Shown here: positions 24,543-32,554 of the stretch, one piece after another
Layout of the letters: the number at the start of each line of letters is the position of its first letter
How positions within the stretch are numbered: position 1 is the stretch's first letter
NCBI GenBank assembly: GCA_026417615.1
Contig: JAOACY010000075.1
Location: forward strand, 1-35,919
DNA length: 35,919 nucleotides
From: Clostridia bacterium
Lineage (GTDB): Bacteria > Bacillota > Clostridia > Acetivibrionales > JAFADI01
Direction: 5' to 3'
Program-made: the position numbers and the translations under genes
Notes under the pieces: model-generated
The model's database searches: none
Told to the model about the DNA's origin: nothing
The model's input: only the letters and a program-made list of their open reading frames with translations

Positions 24543-25244
24543 TTGAAAAACAGGAATTTGATTGAAAGCTTCAACAATGCAATAAATGGAATAATATACA
24601 CAATTAAAAACGAGCGTAATATGAAAATACATATAGCTGCTGCGGGTATCGTGTTGCTTTCAAGCCTTTACTTTGAGCTTGAGCGTGTTGAATTCCTTAT
24701 TGTATGCCTTACGGTGGCCCTGGTCATAATATGTGAGTTGATAAATACCGCAATGGAGCTTCTTGTGGACATTATAGTTGATGTTTACCATCCCAAGGCA
24801 AGGATTATAAAGGATGTGGCTGCCGGAGCCGTCATTGTATCAGCTTTTGTTGCCTTACTGGTAGGATACTTTATTTTTTTTGACAGGTTATGTTTGGTTC
24901 TGGAAAAAGGTGTGGGAATAATCAGGCATTCTCCGATAAATATTACAGTTATAGCCTTGGTAATTACTGCACTTTTGACATTGGTTTTTAAGGCCAGATT
25001 CAAAAAGGGCACTCCCTTTCATGGGGGTATGCCAAGCGGACATACGGCATTGGCTTTCTCTGCAGCCACGGCTATTACTTTCTGGTCTGGAAATGCAAGG
25101 ATTGCCATGCTTGCTGTTTTGTTATCCCTTCTGGTGCTTCAAAGCCGCATCGAGGGAAAGATACATAGCTTGCTGGAGGTTGTGGCTGGAGCATTGCTGG
25201 GTTTTTTGGTAACTCTTCTGCTTTTTCAGTTGTATTATTTTTAA
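24543..25244 (+). CDS. dgkA: diacylglycerol/undecaprenol kinase DgkA fused to PAP2 phosphatase domain
   Basis: The 233-residue membrane protein joins two lipid-phosphate domains. Residues 1-120 are DgkA: NERNMKIHIA (23-32), the catalytic CELINTAMELLVD (64-76) and three membrane helices. In Gram-positives this domain phosphorylates undecaprenol. Residues 130-233 are a PAP2-type phosphatase with PSGHT (164-168) and SRIEGKIHSLLE (201-212; the usual final D is E). Such fusions could interconvert undecaprenol and its phosphate. The TTG start gives the full family N-terminus; GGAG lies 12 bases upstream and can pair with CTCC just before the start. Confidence 0.88.
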   Translation: MKNRNLIESFNNAINGIIYTIKNERNMKIHIAAAGIVLLSSLYFELERVEFLIVCLTVALVIICELINTAMELLVDIIVDVYHPKARIIKDVAAGAVIVSAFVALLVGYFIFFDRLCLVLEKGVGIIRHSPINITVIALVITALLTLVFKARFKKGTPFHGGMPSGHTALAFSAATAITFWSGNARIAMLAVLLSLLVLQSRIEGKIHSLLEVVAGALLGFLVTLLLFQLYYF

Positions 25245-25262
25245 TGGGAGGTTTAACTAATT

Positions 25263-25655
25263 ATGGAATACAAGGAATTGGTTAAAATAGCTCAAGAAAC
25301 AAAGGACAAGGCTTATGCACCTTATTCCGGCTTTAAAGTCGGAGCTGCGCTTTATACGAAAAGCGGCAGGGTATACACAGGGATAAATATTGAAAATGCA
25401 ACATATGGTGCAACTATATGCGCGGAAAGAACTGCTGTGTTTAAAGCTGTTTCAGACGGGGAAAATAGTTTTGAAGCTATTGCTATTGCCAGTGACAGTG
25501 AAGATTATGTTTACCCATGCGGTATTTGCAGACAGGTGCTTGCGGAGTTTTCCGGTGATGACTTGAAAATTATATGCAGCAGGAAAGATAGGCAGTTTAT
25601 GGTACATAGCCTTGGAGATTTGCTGCCTCACGCTTTTAGAAGGATGGTGGAGTGA
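25263..25655 (+). CDS. cdd: Cdd, cytidine deaminase
   Basis: Cdd converts cytidine and deoxycytidine to the uridine forms in pyrimidine salvage. The 130-residue homotetramer-type protein has the zinc signature C53-A-E55 in TICAERTA and C86/C89 in PCGICRQ. A strong GGGAGG site precedes the ATG. The stop overlaps the era start (TGATG). The dgkA-cdd-era order is conserved in Firmicutes. Confidence 0.96.
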   Translation: MEYKELVKIAQETKDKAYAPYSGFKVGAALYTKSGRVYTGINIENATYGATICAERTAVFKAVSDGENSFEAIAIASDSEDYVYPCGICRQVLAEFSGDDLKIICSRKDRQFMVHSLGDLLPHAFRRMVE

Positions 25656-26548
25656 TGACATTCAAATCAGGCTTCGTAACAATTATCGGAAGACCCAATG
25701 TAGGCAAATCAACTCTTCTCAATAAACTGACAGGAGAGAAGATTGCTATAATGTCGGACAAGCCTCAGACTACAAGAAATACTATAAGAACTGTTGTTAC
25801 TGAGGATAATTTCCAGGTTATATTTATTGATACACCCGGGATTCACAGGCCTAAGAACAAGCTTGGAGAATATATGGTAAATATAGCGCAAAGCACGCTT
25901 AATGAGGTGGATGTTGTCCTTTTCCTCGTGGAGGCAACAGACATCAAGCCCGGACCCGGGGATATATTTATAGCTGAGCAGCTGAAAGAGCTTGATGCCA
26001 ACGTGTTTCTTGTAATCAACAAGATTGATCTTATAAATAAGGAACAGATATTGTCAGTAATTGCAAACTATAAGGATTTGCTTGACTTTAAGGCTGTTAT
26101 TCCAATATCTGCAGCTTTAAGCGACGGCCTTTCAATTCTCAAGCAAGAGATAGTCAGGGTACTGCCTGAAGGACCGAAATACTTCCCCAATGATATGCTC
26201 ACAGATCAGCCTGAAAAGCTAATTGCTGCCGAGCTGATAAGGGAGAAAATACTTCATCTGGTAAGCGATGAAGTTCCTCACGGTGTCGGAGTTGAGATAC
26301 TGACCTTTAAAGAACGTAAAAACAAGGACATTGTGGATATACAAGCTAATATATATTGCGAAAAGGATTCTCACAAGGCTATTCTCATCGGAAAAGAAGG
26401 GAAGATGCTCAAAAAAATTGGAAGCCTTTCAAGGGTTGATATACAGAATCTCCTAGGCACAAAGGTGTTTTTGGAGCTCTGGGTGAAGGTAAAGCCCGAT
26501 TGGCGCAATAGTCAGGCAATGCTGAAAACACTTGGCTATAGTGACTGA
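25655..26548 (+). CDS. era: Era, ribosome-assembly GTPase
   Basis: Era binds the 3' end of 16S rRNA and assists 30S assembly. The 297-residue protein has G1 GRPNVGKS (residues 12-19), the switch TTRNTIR, G3 DTPGIH, G4 NKID and a C-terminal KH domain with AILIGKEGKMLKKIG. The ATG at 25655 overlaps the cdd stop by one base. A GTG three bases earlier is in frame, and either could be used; the difference is one residue. Confidence 0.96.
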   Translation: MTFKSGFVTIIGRPNVGKSTLLNKLTGEKIAIMSDKPQTTRNTIRTVVTEDNFQVIFIDTPGIHRPKNKLGEYMVNIAQSTLNEVDVVLFLVEATDIKPGPGDIFIAEQLKELDANVFLVINKIDLINKEQILSVIANYKDLLDFKAVIPISAALSDGLSILKQEIVRVLPEGPKYFPNDMLTDQPEKLIAAELIREKILHLVSDEVPHGVGVEILTFKERKNKDIVDIQANIYCEKDSHKAILIGKEGKMLKKIGSLSRVDIQNLLGTKVFLELWVKVKPDWRNSQAMLKTLGYSD

Positions 26549-26643
26549 TTTTCCAGGTATACAAAAATTTTTTTAGAGAAACCTAAGAATATATAGAGAG
26601 TGTCAGGTATGAATACTAAAGAAGAATCAAGGGGGAAGTGACA

Positions 26644-26805
26644 ATGCTAAAGGATTTTGCCTGGAAGGCATTTGAGAAAACCGGCAGTGTGGAAGGGTAT
26701 ATGCTTTATAGGGAAATTCAGCTTGGAAACAATGTTTTGACAGAGATAAATGTTGTTGAAGACGAGGTTGCCATCAGTACTTCACTTCTTCAAAAAGCTC
26801 TATGA
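26644..26805 (+). CDS. yqzL: YqzL-like small protein
   Basis: This 53-residue frame starts MLKDFAWKAFEKTGSVEGY and continues MLYREIQLG, matching the YqzL family, which is regularly coded between era and recO in Firmicutes. Its function is unknown. An AGGGGGAAG ribosome site precedes the ATG. The stop overlaps the recO start in ATGA, the typical coupling for this pair. The family resemblance, position and signals together make it a real gene despite its size. Confidence 0.85.
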   Translation: MLKDFAWKAFEKTGSVEGYMLYREIQLGNNVLTEINVVEDEVAISTSLLQKAL

Positions 26806-27542
26806 GGAATTATTTTAAGACCAAGGGAATAGTAATTAAAGAAGTCAGCACCGGGGAAGCGGATAAGATTCTTAGCATACTGTCAAGAACCCAGGGGAAA
26901 ATATCCTGCTTTGCCAGGTACGCTAGAAGACCTAAAAGCCGTCTTGTAGCTGGTTCGCAGCTTTTCAGCTACGGAGAGTTTGTGCTTTTTAAGAGCCATG
27001 ACATGTTCTCCGTAAATAGCTGCGATGTTATAGAGTCCTTCTATGAAATAAGGAATGACATAATTAAGCTTTCACATGCAGCTCACATAATGGATATTAT
27101 AAATGACGTGATTCAGGAAGGCCAATCATCCCCGAAGTCTCTGCAGCTGCTTTTAAATACTTTGCATATGCTTTCAAAGTCACAGAAATCCCCGGAGCTG
27201 ATTACAAGGATATTTGAATTCAGGCTTCTCTCAATTCTAGGCTATGCTCCGTATGTTAAAGGCTGCATTATATGTGAAGCATATGAGGATAACATGATGT
27301 TCAGCTTTAAAAAGTGCGCCTTTTTATGTAAGGCATGCAAAACAAATGACATTAATGCAATTCCTATACATCCAGGCACAGCTAAAGCCATAAGCCATAT
27401 AGTATGTTCGCCAATGAAAGAGCTCTTTAGCTTTGATGTGTCTCCACAGGTTCTGTCAGAGCTTGGAATTATATCGAAGCGTTACTTGAAGGACAGGCTT
27501 GAAAAGGAATATAACAAGCTCGACTTCCTAAAAATGATTTAG
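26802..27542 (+). CDS. recO: RecO, DNA repair protein
   Basis: RecO loads RecA on SSB-coated DNA with RecR and anneals strands. The 246-residue protein has an N-terminal OB fold (TKGIVIKEVSTGEADKILSI, FARYARRPKS), a helical middle and a zinc site with CIIC and CKAC. The pattern is complete for a clostridial RecO. Translation is coupled to yqzL by a four-base overlap. The stop is only nine bases from the end of the convergent gene at 27552. Confidence 0.94.
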   Translation: MRNYFKTKGIVIKEVSTGEADKILSILSRTQGKISCFARYARRPKSRLVAGSQLFSYGEFVLFKSHDMFSVNSCDVIESFYEIRNDIIKLSHAAHIMDIINDVIQEGQSSPKSLQLLLNTLHMLSKSQKSPELITRIFEFRLLSILGYAPYVKGCIICEAYEDNMMFSFKKCAFLCKACKTNDINAIPIHPGTAKAISHIVCSPMKELFSFDVSPQVLSELGIISKRYLKDRLEKEYNKLDFLKMI

Positions 27543-27551
27543 CCTTTGGTT

Positions 27552-28625
27552 TTACCTGGTTTCAAGAGCCTGAATAATTCGCTGCATAACCTCGGGCGTG
27601 GGTAATGCCATGACATTGTCTATCCTTTCCGGGAGGCCTTCCACAGGCACAACGGAAATATCATTGTCAATTCCGGCAACGCCCGTCCTGAACCCATGCT
27701 TTTCCCATGCAATTTTTTGAATGTCCTTATCTTCCAGTGCGGCAATAAGCTTCGAGGCTGAAGGCTTCAGCACTATAACCGGATGGGCGCTCCATACGGT
27801 TGGAACGGGATAAAGTATCCTTACCTTGTCTTTAATGGTTTGCCAGGCTTTTGGGTTTTCTCTTGAATACTCAATAATCTGGCTTTCATAGCCGGCTATT
27901 ATTGGATTGGCGCCGGGCCCGGTTATAAGGTACTGGTTGAAAAGGTCTGATGAAGAGTTTTGAAGAAAGCCCTGCTTTGAATAAAACTGCTTTAACTTTG
28001 GTATGATTGCTTCCACGTTGCTGTTGTCAATAACCCCATCATTCAGGATTCCCGCAAGGAGTGCCGTAAACATATTTCCTGAATTGGATCTGGTGGGGTC
28101 GGTGGAAATAACGGTAACAGACTTGTTTTTTCCAAACTCACCAATACCTATATCGTTCCATTTTTTGCCCTCCATTATCATGTCAGTAAGCTTTTGGAAG
28201 TTGGAAACATACAAGGTTTTGTCTTTTCTGGTCACCACGCCTTCCTTCTCGAGGGCGTTTACTACTATGTCCCAGCTGTAAAACACTATGGGTGAATTGA
28301 TTATTACCGCACTTTTTACAATTTTCTGAGCCTTGGAGGCCTTGAAAATTTCAAGGGCTATCTGGCTGGATGGGAACAGGAAGTCATTTTCTCCCTCCTC
28401 TTTGATCATATCCAGCGAGCCTGCCTTGGAATAGTCTATGGTTATGCCGTATTTAGCCTTAAGTATTTTTTTTACTTGGGGATCCTCCAGAAAACCAATC
28501 TTTTCTCCTCCGACCAAGCCTTTCAATGTTACCTGCTCGACGCCGCCGCCCTGAAGGTAGTATATGGCTGTTGCAGACAGTACTATTATAAGCAGGATTA
28601 CGATTCCTATTATTTTTTTATTCAT
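27552..28625 (-). CDS. membrane-anchored substrate-binding protein
   Basis: This 357-residue protein has an N-terminal membrane anchor (IIGIVILLIIVLSATAIYYL, no lipobox cysteine) followed by a type 2 periplasmic-binding fold. Segments include LEDPQVKKILKAKYGI, STDPTRSNSGNMFTALLAG, a central GANPIIAGYESQ and a C-terminal AWEKHGFRTGV. The DPTRSNSG segment parallels ATQSNSGAS in the upstream VWA lipoprotein, so the two binding domains are probably paralogous. It starts directly after the XpaC-like stop with no spacer. There is no permease or ATPase gene in the operon, so a sensory or structural use is as likely as transport. The ligand is unknown. Confidence 0.78.
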   Translation of the reverse strand: MNKKIIGIVILLIIVLSATAIYYLQGGGVEQVTLKGLVGGEKIGFLEDPQVKKILKAKYGITIDYSKAGSLDMIKEEGENDFLFPSSQIALEIFKASKAQKIVKSAVIINSPIVFYSWDIVVNALEKEGVVTRKDKTLYVSNFQKLTDMIMEGKKWNDIGIGEFGKNKSVTVISTDPTRSNSGNMFTALLAGILNDGVIDNSNVEAIIPKLKQFYSKQGFLQNSSSDLFNQYLITGPGANPIIAGYESQIIEYSRENPKAWQTIKDKVRILYPVPTVWSAHPVIVLKPSASKLIAALEDKDIQKIAWEKHGFRTGVAGIDNDISVVPVEGLPERIDNVMALPTPEVMQRIIQALETR

Positions 28626-29195
28626 CTATAGTCCCTCCGATTTCAGTGTTTTTTCAAGGACGGATATTTCTGCATCCAAATCTGAAATGTCATCCTCCAT
28701 CATGCTGCTTATCTGCTTGCTCAATGCTTGGTTCACAGAAGACAGGATATTTTCGCATTTTTCCAGCAGGCTTTGAATTTCCGGCGTGCGGATTTTAACT
28801 TCATTCAGCTCTACATATTTTTTTATTATACGCGTAGTGGAATCCAGATAATAGTTTATAAGGCTCTGGGAACCCATGGGATTTTTCTTCTGGTCATCAA
28901 GTATGCTGAGGGCTGCGATGCATAGCTGTTCAACATCTCTTTTAACTTTATCGTTTTTTATATTTAAAGAACTGGCCTTTATTTCATTTATTTTTGCGTA
29001 AGCATCGTCCAAGGCGGAATGAAATGCCTTGGACGTATCAACTCCCGATTTGCTGCCGGTTTTTGAAGATAGCAAAAGATTGATGCCAAGGTATGCACCA
29101 AGTGCTGCAGCAATTCCGATAAAAGGAGAGTGCAGCACGAAGAAAAAAAACACAAATACTCCACCCCCAATAAGGCCACCAATAATTTCCTGCAT
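28626..29195 (-). CDS. XpaC-like membrane protein (5-bromo-4-chloroindolyl phosphate hydrolysis family)
   Basis: The 189-residue protein has two adjacent N-terminal hydrophobic segments (about 3-20 and 24-44) and a long cytoplasmic helical region, as in XpaC-like proteins. In Bacillus, xpaC lies next to the toxic-anion-resistance gene telA (yceH). The family name comes from an indirect phenotype; no enzyme activity is established. I start at ATG 29195, whose A overlaps the upstream VWA gene stop (TGATG), with AGGGGG before it. A TTG at 29198 is an alternative. It is the middle gene of a three-gene operon. Confidence 0.72.
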   Translation of the reverse strand: MQEIIGGLIGGGVFVFFFFVLHSPFIGIAAALGAYLGINLLLSSKTGSKSGVDTSKAFHSALDDAYAKINEIKASSLNIKNDKVKRDVEQLCIAALSILDDQKKNPMGSQSLINYYLDSTTRIIKKYVELNEVKIRTPEIQSLLEKCENILSSVNQALSKQISSMMEDDISDLDAEISVLEKTLKSEGL

Positions 29196-30769
29196 CAATT
29201 GTACCCCCTGGCCTTTTTGAAGGCATCCACAAGGTTGTGCTTTCCGTCAAAAACCCTTGCCCTTGTGAGAGAGGCTATTTCCTCGAGCTGTTTTGCGTCT
29301 GCGCTTCCAAACATTATTGAAAATACCGGTATATCCTTGTTAATGCCGCTCCAGCTTGCTTTAAGATTGTAGAATGATTTTCCCGTGTTTGATTTGCCGT
29401 CTGTCATTAATACTATTGACGGAATGTAATTGTCTAAATTTTGAGCATCAAGCTTTGAAAGAGCTTCAATAACGGGACTGTATATATCGGTTGCGCCTTG
29501 GGGTGAAAGACTGTTTATCCTTTCAAGCAGCTCCTTGAACTGTTGAGGGTCATTTCCCCTGACCTCCCATATATCAAAAATCTTGTCACTGAAGGGAATA
29601 ACTGCAACAACATCTTCAGCTGAGGAATGAAGGAGATATTTTTTTGCAATATCCTGATTAAGTATCATTGTCATGGCCTCTTTGAGCTTTTTCTCTCCTT
29701 CGCCGCTCATGCTTCCTGAAAAGTCAAGGCAGTAGATTGCGTAGGAGGGCTTTTTAAACGCTGTCTGATAGAGGTTCAGAGCCTCTTCGATCACATCGGG
29801 GGAGGGAAGCTTTATGGGGGAAAGAAGCTTTTTTGAATCAATACCCCAGTCAGGATTGAATACATTTGGATCTGTTTTTGAAATAATTCCGCCAAGACCT
29901 GTACGCCTTCCAAGAGCGGATATTTCTTCCTGAACCTTTTCAGACAGCAAATATTCCTGAAGCCTCTTAAACATTTCTTGTTTTTTCGCATCGCCCCTGT
30001 TGACGTATCCCAGCGGGGAGTCGGACAATACAAGACCGTCATGAGGATAAACCACATACAGAGGTTCTTTTCCTTTCTTGATCAGCTCCTTGTTTGTTTC
30101 AATAATTATTGACTCATAATTGACCATGGCATCATAGCTGCCCTGCAGAAATAGATCCTTAAGCCACCCTGAGCTGGCGGAGGACCTGTTGATTCCTGAG
30201 AAGAGCTTCTGAAGCTGCAGCTTGAGCTCCGGTTTCCTCAAGTCTTCCTTTGTTATGTTTTCCGTATTGTCAAGAAGAGCATAGAGAAACCCGATATATG
30301 CGCTTGCGCCTGAGTTCGATTGCGTTGCGGAGGTCATCATAAAACTAAGCTTTTTTGCTGTTATTGCATTCAGAATATCCTTTACTGACACATCGGTGCC
30401 TATAAAACCAAGTTCTCCGGCGAGGCTTTTTCTTATTCCGAATACAACGGGAGAGGTCATAATTGATTTAAGATGCTTCACAACTCGTTTTTTGTCTCCG
30501 ATAGAAACCCAAAGGCTATTGGCTGGCCATACTGCATCAAAGTCCGTGGTGCTGTTTTCCAGCTCCAGCATAATGTCAACCGAGCCCTTATACTTCATTT
30601 CAACTTTTATGCCGCTCTGCTTCTCAAATTTTTGTATGATGGGCTCAAGGGCTTCATTTTCAGAACCTGACAGGACAACAAGTGTTCCCGAGCTGCTTGA
30701 GCAGCCCGATGAGCTTAATATGGTAACAAGGAATATTAATAATATCAAATAGCTAAGTTTTCTTCTCAT
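29195..30769 (-). CDS. lipoprotein with substrate-binding and VWA domains
   Basis: The 524-residue protein has a lipoprotein signal ending LSSSGC (C23), a type 2 substrate-binding domain (about 28-310, starting LVVLSGSENEALEPIIQKF) and a C-terminal von Willebrand A domain. The MIDAS metal site looks intact: D349-F-S351-G-S353, T427 in QGATD and D457 in MTDGK. The VWA domain should therefore bind a ligand protein in a metal-dependent way outside the cell. I choose ATG 30769 because it gives a clean signal peptide; GGAG is 13 bases upstream, somewhat far. An ATG at 30805 would add 12 residues. It heads an operon with the XpaC-like and second binding-protein genes. Confidence 0.82.
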   Translation of the reverse strand: MRRKLSYLILLIFLVTILSSSGCSSSSGTLVVLSGSENEALEPIIQKFEKQSGIKVEMKYKGSVDIMLELENSTTDFDAVWPANSLWVSIGDKKRVVKHLKSIMTSPVVFGIRKSLAGELGFIGTDVSVKDILNAITAKKLSFMMTSATQSNSGASAYIGFLYALLDNTENITKEDLRKPELKLQLQKLFSGINRSSASSGWLKDLFLQGSYDAMVNYESIIIETNKELIKKGKEPLYVVYPHDGLVLSDSPLGYVNRGDAKKQEMFKRLQEYLLSEKVQEEISALGRRTGLGGIISKTDPNVFNPDWGIDSKKLLSPIKLPSPDVIEEALNLYQTAFKKPSYAIYCLDFSGSMSGEGEKKLKEAMTMILNQDIAKKYLLHSSAEDVVAVIPFSDKIFDIWEVRGNDPQQFKELLERINSLSPQGATDIYSPVIEALSKLDAQNLDNYIPSIVLMTDGKSNTGKSFYNLKASWSGINKDIPVFSIMFGSADAKQLEEIASLTRARVFDGKHNLVDAFKKARGYN

Positions 30770-30853
30770 ATTACAATCAACACTCCGTATCAGAAAAAAA
30801 TACATTAATATTTTAACACATCCATGTTAATTTTAAGTTAATTATTAAAAAAA

Positions 30854-31090
30854 TTACTGCTTTCCCTCCATAAACCACTTATTGTCTTCGAGAAACAGAT
30901 ATACATTTTTGCCTCTGACCCTGCATGTATATCTTATGCCCTGTCCGCCGGCCTTTAGACTGGCAGCCTTTTTCCGTTCAATAACCTTGTCTATTTCATA
31001 GCTTGCACCGTCCTCCCAAACGAAGGAAACAGGCTCAATACTCCCATCTCTGGTGTGGCGGGCCATTACATCAACAAATACCTTTTTCAT
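30854..31090 (-). CDS. small protein downstream of dinB (DUF6504-like pattern)
   Basis: This 78-residue protein is basic and predicted soluble: MKKVFVDVMARHTRDGSIEP, then VSFVWEDGASYEIDKVIE, a loop of K and A, IRYTCRVRGKNVYLFLEDNKWFME. The P-x-x-F-x-W-x-x-G-x-x-Y-x-I pattern resembles the small DUF6504 proteins found near translesion polymerase genes in Actinobacteria; this likeness is my own pattern reading. It has a GGAGGAGG ribosome site, lies 73 bases after dinB on the same strand and may be co-induced by DNA damage. Confidence 0.65.
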   Translation of the reverse strand: MKKVFVDVMARHTRDGSIEPVSFVWEDGASYEIDKVIERKKAASLKAGGQGIRYTCRVRGKNVYLFLEDNKWFMEGKQ

Positions 31091-31163
31091 TCATCAAACC
31101 TCCTCCGGGACATTTCTTAAAGCAAAAGGAATAACACATACCAGGGAAGGAGTGTTCCCTTTT

Positions 31164-32405
31164 TTACCTAAAATACGATACGGGGTGGATGACGTTGTCC
31201 TCCACGGGGTTTGCGTTCAGCGCCCTGTCTTTCAGAAAAAGGGCACGCAAAACAGCGTAGTGGCCGAATCTGCGCCTTATGTCATCTATGCTGGCTTCCA
31301 GCAGCTCCTTTTTAATGCTCCTGTTGTAATCGTCAAAAAGCGATAGCTGTGTACAGGTGTCGGCGGTGACCAGGTCAGTTACTCTCACGCCCAGGGAACG
31401 TACAGGCTTTGCCCAGTCCCAGTTCCTGCGAAAAATCTCCATGGCCTTTAAGGCTATGTCTGAAGAAGTACAGCTGTATTGATCAAGTTTTGACTGCCGT
31501 TCAATTGATGCCAGCTCATTGTCCTTTATGTATATCTGCACCGTACGCCCTTTGAAGTTGTGACTGCGGAGTCTTTCAGCCACCGATTCTGACAGGACGT
31601 ACATGGTGAGCTTCACATCCTCGTCGTTCAAAAGATCCCTGGCGGTTGTCATGCTGTTGCCTATACCTTTTATGGTGTTTTCAAACTCCATAGGCATGAC
31701 CGGACTTGTATCATAGCCGTTGGCAAAGGTCCAGAGGGTATCACCCCATTTCCCAAGGAGCTTGTGAAGGAATTTGACGGAGGCGGTTGCCAGATCTTCG
31801 ATGGTATAAATACCAACTCTGTAGAGCTTGCGTCTGGTAGAGCGGCCCACATACAGGAGCTCATCCACAGGAAGCCCCCATACCAGCTGCTTGTAGTTAC
31901 CCCTGGTAATAACGGTTGTTGCGTCAGGCTTTTTCAGGTCGCTGCCCAGCTTGGCAAAAATTTTATTAAAGGAAACGCCTATTGACGCTGTTATACCAAG
32001 TTCATCCCTTATTGTTTGCCTTATTTTATCCGCTATTTTCTCTCCCTCTCCAAAAAGTCTTGTGCTGCCGCTTACGTCAAGCCAGCATTCATCAATTCCG
32101 AAGGCTTCAATATGGTTGGTGTAGCGTGAATATATTTCCCGGGCCTGTTTTGAAAACCTTATATAAAGGGGATAGTTGGGCTTTACAACCTTAAGCCCAG
32201 GGCATTTTTGCTTTGCCTGCCATATGACCTCACCCGTAATTACTCCACACCTTTTGGCGATATAGTTTTTAGCAAGAATAATACCATGACGCAGGTCGGG
32301 ATCTCCGCACACTGCTACCGGCAAATCCCTGATGGAGGGATTATAAAGGCATTCCACCGAGGCATAGAAATTATTCAAATCACAGTGCAGTATAACGCTT
32401 TCCAT
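31164..32405 (-). CDS. dinB: DNA polymerase IV (Y-family, DinB)
   Basis: DinB is an error-prone polymerase that copies past damaged bases. The 413-residue protein has the catalytic segment HCDLNNFYASVE, the YSRYTNHIEAFGIDECWLDVSG motif with the paired acidic residues D-E, a helix-hairpin-helix region, the little-finger domain and a C-terminal clamp-binding motif QLSLF. I choose the ATG at 32405 because family members begin right before this catalytic strand; an in-frame ATG at 32423 would add six residues. A LexA operator and a good promoter lie directly upstream, so it is SOS-regulated. Confidence 0.93.
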   Translation of the reverse strand: MESVILHCDLNNFYASVECLYNPSIRDLPVAVCGDPDLRHGIILAKNYIAKRCGVITGEVIWQAKQKCPGLKVVKPNYPLYIRFSKQAREIYSRYTNHIEAFGIDECWLDVSGSTRLFGEGEKIADKIRQTIRDELGITASIGVSFNKIFAKLGSDLKKPDATTVITRGNYKQLVWGLPVDELLYVGRSTRRKLYRVGIYTIEDLATASVKFLHKLLGKWGDTLWTFANGYDTSPVMPMEFENTIKGIGNSMTTARDLLNDEDVKLTMYVLSESVAERLRSHNFKGRTVQIYIKDNELASIERQSKLDQYSCTSSDIALKAMEIFRRNWDWAKPVRSLGVRVTDLVTADTCTQLSLFDDYNRSIKKELLEASIDDIRRRFGHYAVLRALFLKDRALNANPVEDNVIHPVSYFR

Positions 32406-32430
32406 ACAAATCATTACCTTCATTTTCCAA

Positions 32431-32442
32431 GAACATGTGTTC
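32431..32442 (-). promoter_or_regulatory. LexA (SOS) operator upstream of dinB
   Basis: The perfect palindrome GAACATGTGTTC, extended on the minus strand to CGAACACATGTTCT, fits the Firmicute LexA box CGAACnnnnGTTCG at all but the last base. It lies eight bases after the dinB -10 hexamer, over the expected transcription start, where bound LexA would block initiation. Confidence 0.85.
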
Positions 32443-32450
32443 GTGCTATA

Positions 32451-32480
32451 ATTATAAATCCGAAGTGGTGCTTTTGTAAA
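32451..32480 (-). promoter_or_regulatory. dinB sigma-A promoter
   Basis: On the minus strand TTTACA (complement of 32475-32480) and a perfect TATAAT (complement of 32451-32456) are separated by 18 bases. The start point falls near 32444, inside or beside the LexA box. Confidence 0.75.
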
Positions 32481-32508
32481 GGGGTAACAAATAAAAAAGA
32501 ATTGAAGG

Positions 32509-32538
32509 GAAATAAAAAGGGCGGGATGATCCCCGCCC
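32509..32538 (-). terminator. intrinsic terminator of the asd-dapA-dapB-ACT operon
   Basis: GGGCGGG (32519-32525) and CCCGCCC (32532-32538) form a GC-rich seven-base stem with a six-base loop. On the minus strand it is followed by TTTTTATTT, and it begins 17 bases after the ACT gene stop. Confidence 0.9.
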
Positions 32539-32554
32539 TGATGATACCTGAATT

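Noticed and set aside
26609-26641. Eleven-codon frame just before yqzL
   Set aside because: No ribosome site, and its end is simply the yqzL ribosome-site region.
31143-31165. Hairpin AGGGAA/TTCCCT followed by T-run on the + strand
   Set aside because: Only six base pairs, and no + strand gene ends here; on the minus strand, where dinB ends, the T-run is on the wrong side.
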